Assembly: GCF_027627455.1 (NCBI RefSeq)
Contig: NZ_CP115483.1
Span: forward strand, 3,906,001 to 3,970,000
Length of the DNA stretch: 64,000 nucleotides
Direction of reading: 5' to 3'
Source: Sphingobacterium sp. SYP-B4668
GTDB taxonomy: Bacteria > Bacteroidota > Bacteroidia > Sphingobacteriales > Sphingobacteriaceae
Below are positions 9,097 to 18,771 of the stretch, one piece after another (position 1 is the first letter of the stretch; each line of letters begins with the position of its first letter). The notes below the pieces were generated by a model. That model was not told the origin of the DNA, did not search any database, and saw nothing but the letters and a program-made list of their open reading frames with translations. A program made the translations under genes and the position numbers.

Positions 9097-11349
9097 CTAT
9101 TTTTGTTTTCTTTTGATTAATAATAATGCACCGATAATCCCCAATAAAAGTGGAAGTGCACCGGCCCAAGCGTATTTCATATATTCTATATGAGTTCTTT
9201 CAACCAAGATCTTGTTGTCTAAAGGTGTAGGCCTAGTGATATCCACAGGAAACTCTCCGTCAGAAAACCATTTGAATAGCTGGGTTGCAAATTCTCCATT
9301 TACCGTGTTAAGATTGTTCCTTGACAACTCGCCATTGCTCCAGATATCGGCATCTCCTACTACCATAATTTTTTGCTTGGCCTTGGTCAACACAGCCGCC
9401 ATCACAGATGATGAATGAGGTAGTGATGCGGGTAAATGTTGGGCATCCATCGCCGCGATATCTACCTTATCTTTCCAAGATGATGTAGCATTACTCAGAA
9501 GGATAGGCTCATAATGATAATCGCCAAGTAGTGGCGCCACAGCTATCGAAGTCGCTCCTGACAAAGCAATAATCGATTTCTTCTTTTTGGAAAATCCAAA
9601 TTTATCGACCATGGCCTTGGGAGGAGTTGCCTGAACTAAGTCTAGATCTAAATCCTTGGAAAGCTGATAGACTTGTCCTTCTTGGATCTTGACCGGTAAA
9701 TCAGCCAATAGCGGATTAATCAAATGTGCCTTACCGGGCTCAGACATCAGACAAATATTGCCCCCTCGCTGGATGTACCGCTTAACTACCGCTTGCTCAG
9801 GCTCGGTAAAAGCTTGATAAGGATCGGCAATGACAAGCACAGCGAGATTGGTATCGCCATGTTCCAATTCTTGCAAGGTGAGTTCACGGATAGTAAATCC
9901 TTGATTGATGAGTGCGTTACGATTGGTCAGCTCCAATAGTACCTTGTTATAAGACTTGTCGCCCAACTTGCTGGGGCTACGCTCATCATGTCCTGTTAAA
10001 AAACCGATTACGGGTGATGGCGTCACAAAAAGCTTGAGAGCAGAAGCAATTTCAGATTCGGATGGATAAGCTTGGGCATCCATAAACATGCGAAGAGGAA
10101 CGCTATCTTGTCCATGATGGACAAAGCGTACAAACCCAGTGGTCTCTTTCTTCAAATCCACGACCCGCTTCAACTCTTCTGGCGACAATACTTGTGAAAA
10201 ATCTAGACCAAGGGCCAAAGCGGCTTTTTGAGCTCTGTCAAGAATATTGACACTACTGTCGGCATATACAGGGACATGGTCATAATACAACACGTAAGAG
10301 TTGGTCATGCTTGGTATAAAACGGGTAAGTTGCTCGAACTGCTTCTCGTCAAATTTTCGCCATTTGAGTGTGGCTAACCTGCCATGAGGATGCAAGATAT
10401 TAGCATAGGTGGTCATGTGTACGGGTTGATCCAACTGAGAAATGACAGCTTTGGAATTGGAAGTCAACGTATTGGCCTGAAACCTACTTAAATCCAAAAA
10501 TTTGCTAAACTGTGGAATAGAGGATACATACCCGGCAACGACAACTACCCCGATGAAAGCTACATATCTAAGGACTTGGGCGACCGAGCTGCGGACAACC
10601 CTACCCTCGCCCATCTTCATCACGGTCAATCCCACAAACATGATGATAACCAGTATAAAATACAATGCATCTTTGCTGCTGATCATGCCATTGATAAAGT
10701 GATCGGTGCGGCCAGCGAGTGAAAGCCAATACGTAACTTCTCGCAGTACTTCATTGCCCTGAGCAAGCACGCCTACATAATTAAGGGCAGCTAATACCGC
10801 TAAGGTACTGATGGCGGCCACAATCTGATAAGAGGTCAGACTGGACATCAACAGTCCAATAGCCGAATATGCAGCAATGAGCAGATAAATGCCGAGGAGG
10901 GCGGACACCATATACCCATAATCCATGTGATCCACAGCAAGGCCTGCCGTAAGGACCAAACCTCCAAGTATCACGATAAAACCAAACCCGTAAAGCAATA
11001 GCGCAAGATATTTGCCAAGTACGACCTGCAAATTAGTGACTGGGGAAGATTGGATCAGTTTGATGGAACCGGAACTAATCTCTCGACTAATGATACCCAT
11101 GGTCAACAGCGGGATATAGAGGTATATTTTCCGCAAGATGGTTGAAAAAAAACCTAGCTTGCCGGCGAAGATTTTATTGGTCAGGTTCGACAATTCATAA
11201 GCCAGCTGCTGAGAGGTCTCTTCGGCAAATAGGCTGTCAGCCAACGCCATCCCTCCCTGGATCATAAATATAATCAACACTACCCATGCGATAGGGGAGT
11301 AAAAAAGAATCTGTAGCTCTAACTTTGCTACTCTAAATATTTTTGTCAT
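9097..11349 (-). CDS. GldF-GldG-type fusion: ABC-2 permease joined to a GldG-like auxiliary domain (copy A)
   Basis: This 750-residue protein has the same order as the gene at 5880: six membrane segments in residues 1-250 with the permease region IISREISSGSIKLIQSSPVT, a large extracytoplasmic GldG-like region (about 290-710), and a C-terminal membrane helix ending in KRKQK. The two copies share clear similarity over their whole length but are well diverged, for example in the N-terminal membrane part (YSPIAW conserved) and in the YQVVAAISTLAVLALLNY-type segment. It is first in the ABC gene group, 60 bases after the lipoprotein gene. That gap contains a hairpin, so expression may be partly separate from the susCD genes. 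Confidence 0.85.
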   Translation of the reverse strand: MTKIFRVAKLELQILFYSPIAWVVLIIFMIQGGMALADSLFAEETSQQLAYELSNLTNKIFAGKLGFFSTILRKIYLYIPLLTMGIISREISSGSIKLIQSSPVTNLQVVLGKYLALLLYGFGFIVILGGLVLTAGLAVDHMDYGYMVSALLGIYLLIAAYSAIGLLMSSLTSYQIVAAISTLAVLAALNYVGVLAQGNEVLREVTYWLSLAGRTDHFINGMISSKDALYFILVIIMFVGLTVMKMGEGRVVRSSVAQVLRYVAFIGVVVVAGYVSSIPQFSKFLDLSRFQANTLTSNSKAVISQLDQPVHMTTYANILHPHGRLATLKWRKFDEKQFEQLTRFIPSMTNSYVLYYDHVPVYADSSVNILDRAQKAALALGLDFSQVLSPEELKRVVDLKKETTGFVRFVHHGQDSVPLRMFMDAQAYPSESEIASALKLFVTPSPVIGFLTGHDERSPSKLGDKSYNKVLLELTNRNALINQGFTIRELTLQELEHGDTNLAVLVIADPYQAFTEPEQAVVKRYIQRGGNICLMSEPGKAHLINPLLADLPVKIQEGQVYQLSKDLDLDLVQATPPKAMVDKFGFSKKKKSIIALSGATSIAVAPLLGDYHYEPILLSNATSSWKDKVDIAAMDAQHLPASLPHSSSVMAAVLTKAKQKIMVVGDADIWSNGELSRNNLNTVNGEFATQLFKWFSDGEFPVDITRPTPLDNKILVERTHIEYMKYAWAGALPLLLGIIGALLLIKRKQK

Positions 11350-11361
11350 AGTAAGTATTTA

Positions 11362-11393
11362 GCCGGATAGATTATTGCTATATCCTATCCGGC
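11362..11393 (-). terminator. Hairpin between the PKD-like lipoprotein gene and the ABC genes (terminator or attenuator)
   Basis: GCCGGATAG (11362-11370) pairs with CTATCCGGC (11385-11393) over 9 bp with a 14-base loop. It fills the 60-base gap between the lipoprotein stop and the start of the first fusion gene. The run following it in the minus direction is only weakly T-rich (TAAATACTT), so partial termination is more likely than complete termination. Confidence 0.5.
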
Positions 11394-11409
11394 ATTAAAG
11401 GGAATGCGT

Positions 11410-12951
11410 CTATAGTTGAGTGGCAAATTTGATAATCTTCCCAAATCCATCGTAGACCTTTATGTTGGGAACGTCAATATTGGCAACTCCCTCATTGATG
11501 AGTGGCAGGATATGGACCTTACCGCCCGTACCGTCATGGGTACCCATCAAGAGCTGCTTATTATTACGCTCAAAATAGGGCGGACCCGCCATCGGATAGT
11601 TAGCTTGCTGATACACACTTAAAGCAGTTATCTCGTCCGCACCTTGCGAAGTATAGCGCAGGCTATAAGTGGCTGTCTGCGTGCCATACATTACGGCATA
11701 TATCTTTTGCTTAGTGGCATATAGGATGACCTTTTGATTGTCCAACAAAAGGAAATGCTCGGCTTTGTCGATTTCGGGAGCAGCAGACAAATCGATACGT
11801 GCCTTTGGACGGGATGGAATCACGTACCAATCAGTAGTATGCCAGCCAGCTTTTTCCAATACGTACAGCTCGTACTTACCGGTAGACTTGTCTTTCAAGA
11901 GATGCAGAAAATCCATATCCGTATTGACGCCTGCCGCAACATTCAGCTTATTGAGCACAGCGGCGGGGTTGAATGGACCATTAGTAGACGCAGGTACTGG
12001 ATAAATCTCACGATCGCTTCCCGAAAGCATAGAGGATTGATAGGCAAACAACCCCTCCTTCTCGATGTAGAAACTATTCCGGACATTGACATCTCCAGGA
12101 AAAGCATTGGTCACCATAACATCAGGAATGATATAAGGCGTAGAAAAAGGTGCGCCATATGCCCCCAATTGCAACCAAGTAGAGAAAAGTCGGCCATTGA
12201 TGACCGCTACGTCGAATTGGCTCATCCCTGTCAGATAGCTGGCTCCATAACTAGGCTGTGGCGTAAAAAACAGTCGCTGGTCGTCAGCCCCCAATGAATA
12301 ATCTAATGTCTTGACCGAAAATAGGGAACGCTCAGTGGAGCCTAATAAAATGGTGCCATCGGGTTTGGACCTTGTATATCTCAATTGTGTGACCAGGCCA
12401 TCTATAGTATGTCCATTGACGCCAGATAGGATACGATAACGAATGGTCTCCTTGTCATAGTCTGGTGTCACTAAGGGTGACATCAGGTGACTGAAATCAG
12501 TAGAGACACCATCATAGGTCTCCACAACTACCACACCTTCACCAATACCATTTTTCACGTTCAAGGGCCAACCCATCAAGTAGTCCAGATGGTTTTTTTT
12601 GTCGGTCACCTTCAAGCGAAGTTGATAAGCATCTAACGATGCATTGGGCAACAGATTAACCTCGAAGGACACCTTTTTGGTATCCCCAATGGTTACATAA
12701 TCGGTCTTTTTGGGGGTGGTATTGACAGACCATTCGTACTCCAGATCGGCCTCTGTAATACCCTCCAACTTAATCTTGGGATCAAGTTCGAACTTGTCAA
12801 ATTGATTAACGGTAATGGTACTTTGGCCCACTGTATCTACTTCTATATTTGGAAGTTTGTGAACATCCAGGGTGCTGAGATCATCTTTACAAGAAATTCC
12901 GAAACATATCAAAATCCCCATTAACAAGCAATAATTTCTATTCTTTTTCAT
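11410..12951 (-). CDS. PKD-like family outer-membrane lipoprotein
   Basis: A lipobox (LICFGISC, Cys at about residue 21) marks this 513-residue protein as a lipoprotein. Residues about 35-130 look like a PKD/Ig-type beta-sandwich (for example LEYEWSVN), and the rest resembles a beta-propeller-like region with repeated strands, as in the PKD-like lipoproteins encoded next to SusC, SusD and DUF4843 in many Bacteroidetes. In this setting it is expected to be a surface-exposed ligand-binding accessory. It follows the DUF4843-like gene by 27 bases. No catalytic motif was seen. Confidence 0.75.
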   Translation of the reverse strand: MKKNRNYCLLMGILICFGISCKDDLSTLDVHKLPNIEVDTVGQSTITVNQFDKFELDPKIKLEGITEADLEYEWSVNTTPKKTDYVTIGDTKKVSFEVNLLPNASLDAYQLRLKVTDKKNHLDYLMGWPLNVKNGIGEGVVVVETYDGVSTDFSHLMSPLVTPDYDKETIRYRILSGVNGHTIDGLVTQLRYTRSKPDGTILLGSTERSLFSVKTLDYSLGADDQRLFFTPQPSYGASYLTGMSQFDVAVINGRLFSTWLQLGAYGAPFSTPYIIPDVMVTNAFPGDVNVRNSFYIEKEGLFAYQSSMLSGSDREIYPVPASTNGPFNPAAVLNKLNVAAGVNTDMDFLHLLKDKSTGKYELYVLEKAGWHTTDWYVIPSRPKARIDLSAAPEIDKAEHFLLLDNQKVILYATKQKIYAVMYGTQTATYSLRYTSQGADEITALSVYQQANYPMAGPPYFERNNKQLLMGTHDGTGGKVHILPLINEGVANIDVPNIKVYDGFGKIIKFATQL

Positions 12952-12978
12952 TACTATTCGTTTGAATGTTACTAATGA

Positions 12979-13734
12979 CTATCTATATTTTGACTTATCA
13001 TAATAGACGGGTACAATTGGCTTTCCAGCTTGGGTCCCATCATCATGTACCAAGACATCATCCGGGTGATCAAGATTCCATTGTTTGATATAATTTCCAA
13101 ACTCTGTCCCTAATGCTTCGGCACCAGCCTGTAGATAATTCTTAAAATCTGCGGCGACAAAATTTGTAAGTCCAGTAGTCTCTACAAATATGCGATAGGC
13201 CTTGGTGCTACCGGCAGCACTAAAGAATGTTCGGAAATAGACGCCCCAAGTCGGCATAATAGCCTGATCGCTCCACTGTAAGAGAAAATCATCCTTCTCT
13301 TGGATGCCGAGCTGAAAATTGTCATTCTCTTTGATAGCCAGATGTAATTTAGCAACCGAAGACTCCAAATCTTCGGAGTTCTTGACGGCGATGTACAATG
13401 TATCGATCGAATTACCTGCGTGCACAGTGGATGCTAGGATCTCATATTGCTCCGGGGTAGCGGTAGTTAGCTCGTCTTGCACTATCTGTATATCGAAAAC
13501 TCTGTCCTTATCAGAAGGAAAGCCGGTAATAATCATCGGAATCTTGACGGTATGTGTCGGATCGCTTTTCCCTAAAAAAGAGTAGTTGATAGCGCTTTCC
13601 TTACCGCCGATACCGTATTGAAAACTAATGCCCGGAGCCGCCGAAAAAGAAAGCGGATCGGATTTTTCACAACTTAAGAGGAGCGATACGACCAGAAAGG
13701 TAAGTATGCTCCATGTTCTATAATATCTATTCAT
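12979..13734 (-). CDS. DUF4843-like lipoprotein of a SusCD locus
   Basis: The frame opens at 13776, but the ATG at 13732-13734 starts a typical lipoprotein signal (VVSLLLSC) and avoids overlap with the susD stop at 13751, so this start is chosen (251 residues). The mature part starts with beta-rich sequence (ISFQYGIGGKESAINYSF) typical of the DUF4843 family, which is almost always encoded directly after SusD and before a PKD-like lipoprotein, as here. The family has no assigned biochemical role; a surface accessory of the SusCD complex is the usual inference. Confidence 0.75.
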   Translation of the reverse strand: MNRYYRTWSILTFLVVSLLLSCEKSDPLSFSAAPGISFQYGIGGKESAINYSFLGKSDPTHTVKIPMIITGFPSDKDRVFDIQIVQDELTTATPEQYEILASTVHAGNSIDTLYIAVKNSEDLESSVAKLHLAIKENDNFQLGIQEKDDFLLQWSDQAIMPTWGVYFRTFFSAAGSTKAYRIFVETTGLTNFVAADFKNYLQAGAEALGTEFGNYIKQWNLDHPDDVLVHDDGTQAGKPIVPVYYDKSKYR

Positions 13735-13750
13735 CGTGTTTAAAACTAAA

Positions 13751-15223
13751 TTATTGGACTCTTCCCCCAAATTCAATTTCCTGCTGTGGATAGGGAAGCA
13801 TATAAATTTGATCGTCTATTACATTGGGAGAAGAATAATTGGGAATATGCTCCAGGCCCATTCGCTTATAAAAAAAGAACAATTGTCCTTCGCTTACATA
13901 CTCTTTTTGATATTCCCTTTGCAGCTCGACAAAAAATGACGATCGATCCATGGATAGGGATAGCTTCTCGACAATGCGACGGCTTTTGCGAACTTCTTCT
14001 AGTAAGGATACAGCCTTCGAAAGATCGATGGTAGCGTAATACTCTGCAGCTATATAGTACATCTCGGGCAATTTTTCTAAAGGCATCAATTGATAACCGA
14101 TCTGATTTTCATTGATTTGCTTTAACTTGCTACTAACCATTGCCAAGCTTTGATTGTCAAGGAGAGTGTTGTACCTGACATCCACAAGTCCTATTGTTGG
14201 AATATCGGTTTCGAACAGCTCTTCAGCGGCCGTACTGGAAATGCGCAATGAATTAACCCCGCTTACATCCTGTCCTTCAAACAGAGGGTTAACGATATTG
14301 GCAAACTTATCGATGTTGAGGCTGAACAAATGCTCGGAAACAATGGTCCTGTCTTTTGAGACATCCACATTGGGTTTCAACAATTGCGCACCAGAATACT
14401 GGATGACTTCCTCGGCAGCTAATGCTGCACGTTGCAAATTGACGCCTCCCTGCCAACTGTATACTCGAGCAGCTAATGCTTGAACAGCATAATAATTCAT
14501 TCTTTGCATACGGCCGTCGTAAAATCCGTTCCGATTGATTTCACTATATTGACTGGATGAACGAACGGATTTATGACAAATAGGATCGTCTTTAAGTAAC
14601 TCCGAAGCTTCTTTAAGATCTTTTTCGATTAAAGCAAAGGTCTGTTCATAAGTAAGCTGTCCAGTGGGATCCTTACCGTAATGCAATACATAAGGAATGG
14701 TTAAGGTGCTCTTCAATTCGCCACGATCAGCATAACCAGATCTACCAAATAAGCGCAACAAGTCAAAATGTAAAAATGCACGCAATCCCAATAACTCGCC
14801 TTTGATAATATTGTACTCAATCTCGTTCCACTGGACACCTGAATTGTCTAGATGTGTGAGGGCACTGTTGACATTTGCGATGATGTTATATTGCTTTTCC
14901 CATAGGCTCTCAATCTGTGCCTGCGACCTCACATAATTGTAGTCAAACTGCTGAACGGCAAAATAAAGAGCTGTATTGGACAGTTTGGTATATTGCTGTG
15001 AAAGCAAATCTACAAGATTGTAAGTCATATCTCGTCCATATACATTGGGACTTCCCATGCCGATATAGATGCCAAGTAGGGCATCTTTAAACCCATCGAC
15101 CGAAGAAAATTGCTCTTCGGCTTTTATTTCATTGCTGGGGCTTACATCAAACCACTTTTCACAAGATTGATTAATCAACATCAAGCCTAGTAATACGGGT
15201 ATAAATAATTTACGTTGTTTCAT
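13751..15223 (-). CDS. SusD/RagB family substrate-binding outer-membrane lipoprotein (locus 1)
   Basis: The 490-residue protein has a lipobox (LMLINQSC) and a mature start followed by the SusD-type N-terminal segment (DVSPSNEIKAEEQFSSVDGFKDALLGIYIGM). The TPR-like helical core contains the family hallmark ELLGLRAFLHFDLLRLFGR. SusD proteins form the lid on the SusC channel and bind the ligand at the cell surface. The gene starts 3 bases after the susC stop. The RagB C-terminal subdomain is present, ending in PYPQQEIEFGG instead of the more usual PIPxxE pattern. Confidence 0.95.
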   Translation of the reverse strand: MKQRKLFIPVLLGLMLINQSCEKWFDVSPSNEIKAEEQFSSVDGFKDALLGIYIGMGSPNVYGRDMTYNLVDLLSQQYTKLSNTALYFAVQQFDYNYVRSQAQIESLWEKQYNIIANVNSALTHLDNSGVQWNEIEYNIIKGELLGLRAFLHFDLLRLFGRSGYADRGELKSTLTIPYVLHYGKDPTGQLTYEQTFALIEKDLKEASELLKDDPICHKSVRSSSQYSEINRNGFYDGRMQRMNYYAVQALAARVYSWQGGVNLQRAALAAEEVIQYSGAQLLKPNVDVSKDRTIVSEHLFSLNIDKFANIVNPLFEGQDVSGVNSLRISSTAAEELFETDIPTIGLVDVRYNTLLDNQSLAMVSSKLKQINENQIGYQLMPLEKLPEMYYIAAEYYATIDLSKAVSLLEEVRKSRRIVEKLSLSMDRSSFFVELQREYQKEYVSEGQLFFFYKRMGLEHIPNYSSPNVIDDQIYMLPYPQQEIEFGGRVQ

Positions 15224-15226
15224 TTT

Positions 15227-18200
15227 CTAAAAAGTTGCAGTTAATGAAAAAGACATGGTCCTAGAGAAGGGGTAGCTCGTACCTCTCTCGATAGTAATAG
15301 AAGAAAACTGTGCCAGATCATTCATATTGAAGGCGGCTCTGAGCCTTTGTAATCGGGATTTCTTTAACCAATCGTGTCTATAGAAATCATAATATAGATT
15401 AACAGCAGAAATAGTCAGTTCTCGCCGATCCTGAACAAACCTAGATGTAGCGCGTGTCATCTCTTGGGCAGTATTCCCCTTGCCCGACTCATCTACAAAG
15501 TAATAAGTACCCAATCTCTTAAATTGAGCATTCTGCCCTGGTGCTAACCAGCGGCCAGTCAATACTCTTTTATCGACATTGTAGGCCATATCCACATTCT
15601 CTACCCGATTGACAAGCGTCTGATTGTAGAGTTGGCCGCCACCTAGGTAACGGCACATCACACTGAGGCCAATCCCTTTGTACTCTCCACTAAACCCAAA
15701 TGTACCTTGGTACTTGGGCCGTGCTACTCCTTGCACGACCATATCACTAGCATTCCAAAGGTAGGTCTGATACCCCTCTTGGGTGACATATATCTCATCT
15801 CCGGTAGAAGGGTCGATCCCTAAAGATGGAACGGCCCAAATGGCATCCATAGACATTCCATCCTGATATTTTTGGATGGGCTTACCTCTTCCCAAATCAC
15901 TGGCGATGGCATCCATCTTTTCATTGTACGTTTTCATCGAATTGGACAACTCAATAATCTTAGAAGTATTGGTCTCAATGCCTCCTTGGATACTGAAGTA
16001 ATCACGCCCCTGCTGCCAAAGGGTATAATTTATGTACCCTTCCAGTCCTGTATTTTTTATTTTACCGAGATTATCCTTCACACTATTGAACCCAGTAGAA
16101 ATTGGGACGCTAACATCGGCCAACAAATTCTGGGTATAACGCTGATAATAATCAAATCGAATCCCTAGCCTCTTGAATCTAATATCGGCACCAGCATTAT
16201 AGTCAAATGATGATTCCCATTGTAAACCTGGATTGGCCAGATTAATCAATTGAGATCCCGGTAGACCCTGATAGAAAGCATCGAGCGCATATTTATAGGT
16301 GGCAATAGAAGCATTTCGATTGAAATTCTGGTTTCCTGTAGCTCCGAGAGATCCTCTAAGCTTAAATTGCTCAACCCAATCCAATTCCTTTAGAAAGGAT
16401 TCATTATGAAGATTCCAACCTATACCGGCACTCCAAAAAGAAGCCCATCTCTTGTCTGCTCCAAACTGAGAAGAGGCATTGGCTCGGTAGGTAAAGTCCG
16501 TCATGAAGCGATTGTCCCACATATAGGAGGCAGCAGCCAAAAATCCCATATCACGAGTGATACCATCAATACCAGCAGGACGGCTATCTAGGGCATAGGA
16601 TCTGGCAAAAATAATATCTTGTAAACGATCGCTCGGAAACCCTTCTGCAAAATGGGTGAGTTCATGATATGACCGCTGACTGATGTTGTAACCTATATTA
16701 CCAAAAATATAGTGCCTATTGATCTCCTTACTATAATTGACGTTCAAATCACCCGAAACATAACTGCTTTTCCCATTGTTGACCTGATAAGAACCTTTAC
16801 GATAAATATCTTCACGGTAATAATTTTCAAAACGAGTATGGTTGGCTGGGTAGAACTCATCCGCATCGCTGGATTTAAGATCTATACCAAAACGACCCGT
16901 AGCTCGCAAACCCGGCTTCATAGTCCATTCTACATATAGATTATTCGTAAGATTGAGGTACGAATTTTCTAACTTTGATTGAAGAGTCGAGTTAAAAAGA
17001 GGATTGGTTACCTTAACATCATCGGGTAAGATTTCGGCATAATAGGGTATGGTACCATCCACATTAGTGGCTCGCCAATAAGGATTCATACGGACGTATT
17101 CATCAAACGTGCCATATGGAGAATCTTTACTTCTATTCTGAGTGACCGAAGTGAGGTTACGGAACAAAAAGTTGTCGAGCCGATAAGAAGCGCTTATACT
17201 CCCCCCCATATTGCGACGAGAAGATCCAATCATAGCCCCCTGGACATTATTATAAAGAACATCAGTCAACACTTTGAGATCCTTATTGCCCAATTCTATA
17301 CTTAAAGCATGCTTCTGCCCGATACCATTTTGCAAGGGCTTGGCCAACCAATAGGTGTCCAATCCTTCAGCAATCAGTTTCTTTCGGCTGTTATATAATT
17401 GTTGAATTTTCAAATAATCACCTGCAGGATCGACGCCGTTTGCGGGCAAGTACATACCGTCGATTCGCTCCGCTTCCAGCTTCTCAGCGGCATTGGTCAA
17501 GTTGTAACTGCTTAAATCGGGCATCTCAATATTAAGACTACCGTTATAGGTGATCATGGGCTTATCACTGGTCATTCGGAAAGTTTCGATAACAATAACA
17601 CCGTTGGCAGCTTTGGAACCGTATAACGCTTTGGAAGCTGCATCTTTAAGGATGGTGACACTCTCGATACGATTTATATCTAAATCGAAAATACGCTCGA
17701 CACTCGCCTCAAATCCATCTAGGATAAACAAAGGCTGTGTAGGGTCTTTCAAATAATTCCCTTTGAGACCTTGAGTCAAATCAGCCTCCTGGATGGGCAA
17801 ACTTCCATTTCCTCGAATCTGTAGATTGGGTAAGGAATTGGGATTGGACCCCATTTCGAGATTGTCTAAAAACATCCCTGGGGATATATTTTTCAATGCT
17901 TGGAACACATTGACACTACCGGCTTTCTTTAGATCCGCATTCTTGAGCGTCATCGATGCACCCGTAAAACTTTCGGCCTTACGTGTATATACACCTGTGA
18001 TCACGACATCCTCGATTTCCATCACGGCTTGCTTGAGCGTAACCATAATCTCCCGTCGTCCACGGAGGGGCTCAGAAAGTTTCTCATAGCCCAACATCGA
18101 AAAACGTAATGTATCGGACAAGGAATTGACCATAATCTTAAACTTTCCTTGATTGTCACTGCGGCTGCCAACAGACAGCGATCGATCCCCACGAGCCTCA

Positions 18201-18655
18201 ATATTTACATTGGAAAGTCGGAGTCCATCTTGATCAGTGACCACACCTTGGACCACCAATTGCTGCGGGGTCATGGCGATTGTTAAATTGTTGGGTTTAT
18301 TGACGTATACAACACCGTTCTTGATATTGTAATCTAATCCAGATTTTTCGAAAACTTCATTTAAAGCAGTATGCAGATCTACTTTATAAAAGTTGACGGA
18401 AATAAGATCTACTTTGCTCAAATCGGCTTTGTCATAAAAGAAATCGACTTGGGTTTGATTTCGAATCTCCATCAGCAACTCTTCTACTCTGATGTTTTTC
18501 TTGGATATCGTGACCTGCTGCGAAAAGGCAGATAATGCACTCGCCTGCATAACACATGCGAAGAGGATTAATATGGTTATTTTCATAAGAAATATAAGAT
18601 CGTACCAGCTTTTTGGGCCACAAAAATGCCTATACGAAATTTGGTTAATTTTCAT
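15227..18655 (-). CDS. SusC/RagA family TonB-dependent outer-membrane transporter with STN domain (locus 1)
   Basis: The 1142-residue protein has a 23-residue extension before a signal peptide, as is common for SusC homologues of this group. An STN signalling domain follows (about 50-115, VEELLMEIRNQTQVDFFYDK), then a carboxypeptidase-regulatory-like beta domain (about 130-205), a TonB plug (about 215-360, ending KALYGSKAANGVIVIET), and the 22-strand barrel ending in an aromatic-rich C terminus (SFSLTATF). The STN domain fits surface signalling to the FecR/sigma pair encoded upstream. The start codon at 18655 is directly next to the putative antisense promoter box. Confidence 0.95.
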   Translation of the reverse strand: MKINQISYRHFCGPKSWYDLIFLMKITILILFACVMQASALSAFSQQVTISKKNIRVEELLMEIRNQTQVDFFYDKADLSKVDLISVNFYKVDLHTALNEVFEKSGLDYNIKNGVVYVNKPNNLTIAMTPQQLVVQGVVTDQDGLRLSNVNIEARGDRSLSVGSRSDNQGKFKIMVNSLSDTLRFSMLGYEKLSEPLRGRREIMVTLKQAVMEIEDVVITGVYTRKAESFTGASMTLKNADLKKAGSVNVFQALKNISPGMFLDNLEMGSNPNSLPNLQIRGNGSLPIQEADLTQGLKGNYLKDPTQPLFILDGFEASVERIFDLDINRIESVTILKDAASKALYGSKAANGVIVIETFRMTSDKPMITYNGSLNIEMPDLSSYNLTNAAEKLEAERIDGMYLPANGVDPAGDYLKIQQLYNSRKKLIAEGLDTYWLAKPLQNGIGQKHALSIELGNKDLKVLTDVLYNNVQGAMIGSSRRNMGGSISASYRLDNFLFRNLTSVTQNRSKDSPYGTFDEYVRMNPYWRATNVDGTIPYYAEILPDDVKVTNPLFNSTLQSKLENSYLNLTNNLYVEWTMKPGLRATGRFGIDLKSSDADEFYPANHTRFENYYREDIYRKGSYQVNNGKSSYVSGDLNVNYSKEINRHYIFGNIGYNISQRSYHELTHFAEGFPSDRLQDIIFARSYALDSRPAGIDGITRDMGFLAAASYMWDNRFMTDFTYRANASSQFGADKRWASFWSAGIGWNLHNESFLKELDWVEQFKLRGSLGATGNQNFNRNASIATYKYALDAFYQGLPGSQLINLANPGLQWESSFDYNAGADIRFKRLGIRFDYYQRYTQNLLADVSVPISTGFNSVKDNLGKIKNTGLEGYINYTLWQQGRDYFSIQGGIETNTSKIIELSNSMKTYNEKMDAIASDLGRGKPIQKYQDGMSMDAIWAVPSLGIDPSTGDEIYVTQEGYQTYLWNASDMVVQGVARPKYQGTFGFSGEYKGIGLSVMCRYLGGGQLYNQTLVNRVENVDMAYNVDKRVLTGRWLAPGQNAQFKRLGTYYFVDESGKGNTAQEMTRATSRFVQDRRELTISAVNLYYDFYRHDWLKKSRLQRLRAAFNMNDLAQFSSITIERGTSYPFSRTMSFSLTATF

Positions 18656-18662
18656 ACTTTTG
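18655..18662 (+). promoter_or_regulatory. Putative -7 box of an antisense RNA promoter
   Basis: TACTTTTG fits the Bacteroidetes -7 consensus TAnnTTTG on the plus strand. A matching TTTG -33 box at the proper distance was not found; the nearest TTTG is only 11 bases upstream. The same 8-mer lies at the equivalent place in locus 2. The box begins on the first base of the susC start codon. Confidence 0.4.
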
Positions 18663-18667
18663 ATTTA

Positions 18668-18747
18668 GGGTAATTATAGTCTGTTGATTAAGATTTGTGC
18701 CCTGATTATTGGCCAAAAGTATTCGCTGTACTTTTGGCTTCTTTTTT
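18668..18747 (+). ncRNA. Candidate cis-antisense small RNA over the susC leader (locus 1)
   Basis: Between the putative plus-strand promoter box and the T-tract after the hairpin lies about 80 bases, antisense to the 5' untranslated region of susC. No plus-strand gene is nearby that would need this terminator. The position between an anti-sigma gene and susC and the size match known cis-antisense sRNAs of Bacteroides polysaccharide loci such as DonS. The exact ends are inferred. Confidence 0.45.
18712..18747 (+). terminator. Intrinsic terminator hairpin on the plus strand (locus 1 antisense RNA)
   Basis: GCCAAAAGTA (18712-18721) and TACTTTTGGC (18729-18738) form a perfect 10-bp stem with a 7-base loop. 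They are followed on the plus strand by TTCTTTTTT. In the minus direction the hairpin is preceded by A-rich sequence and not followed by a T-run, so the plus orientation is favoured. Confidence 0.6.
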
Positions 18748-18771
18748 ATCAAGACATTTGTTGGGTAAAGG

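Noticed and set aside
5880..11349. Evidence for gliding motility
   Set aside because: Gld-like ABC parts alone are not diagnostic, and no other gliding or type IX secretion gene is in the window.
18712..18738. Hairpin as terminator of the minus-strand fecR transcript
   Set aside because: In the minus direction it is not followed by a T-run, whereas on the plus strand it is; the same holds at 30288 and 48631.
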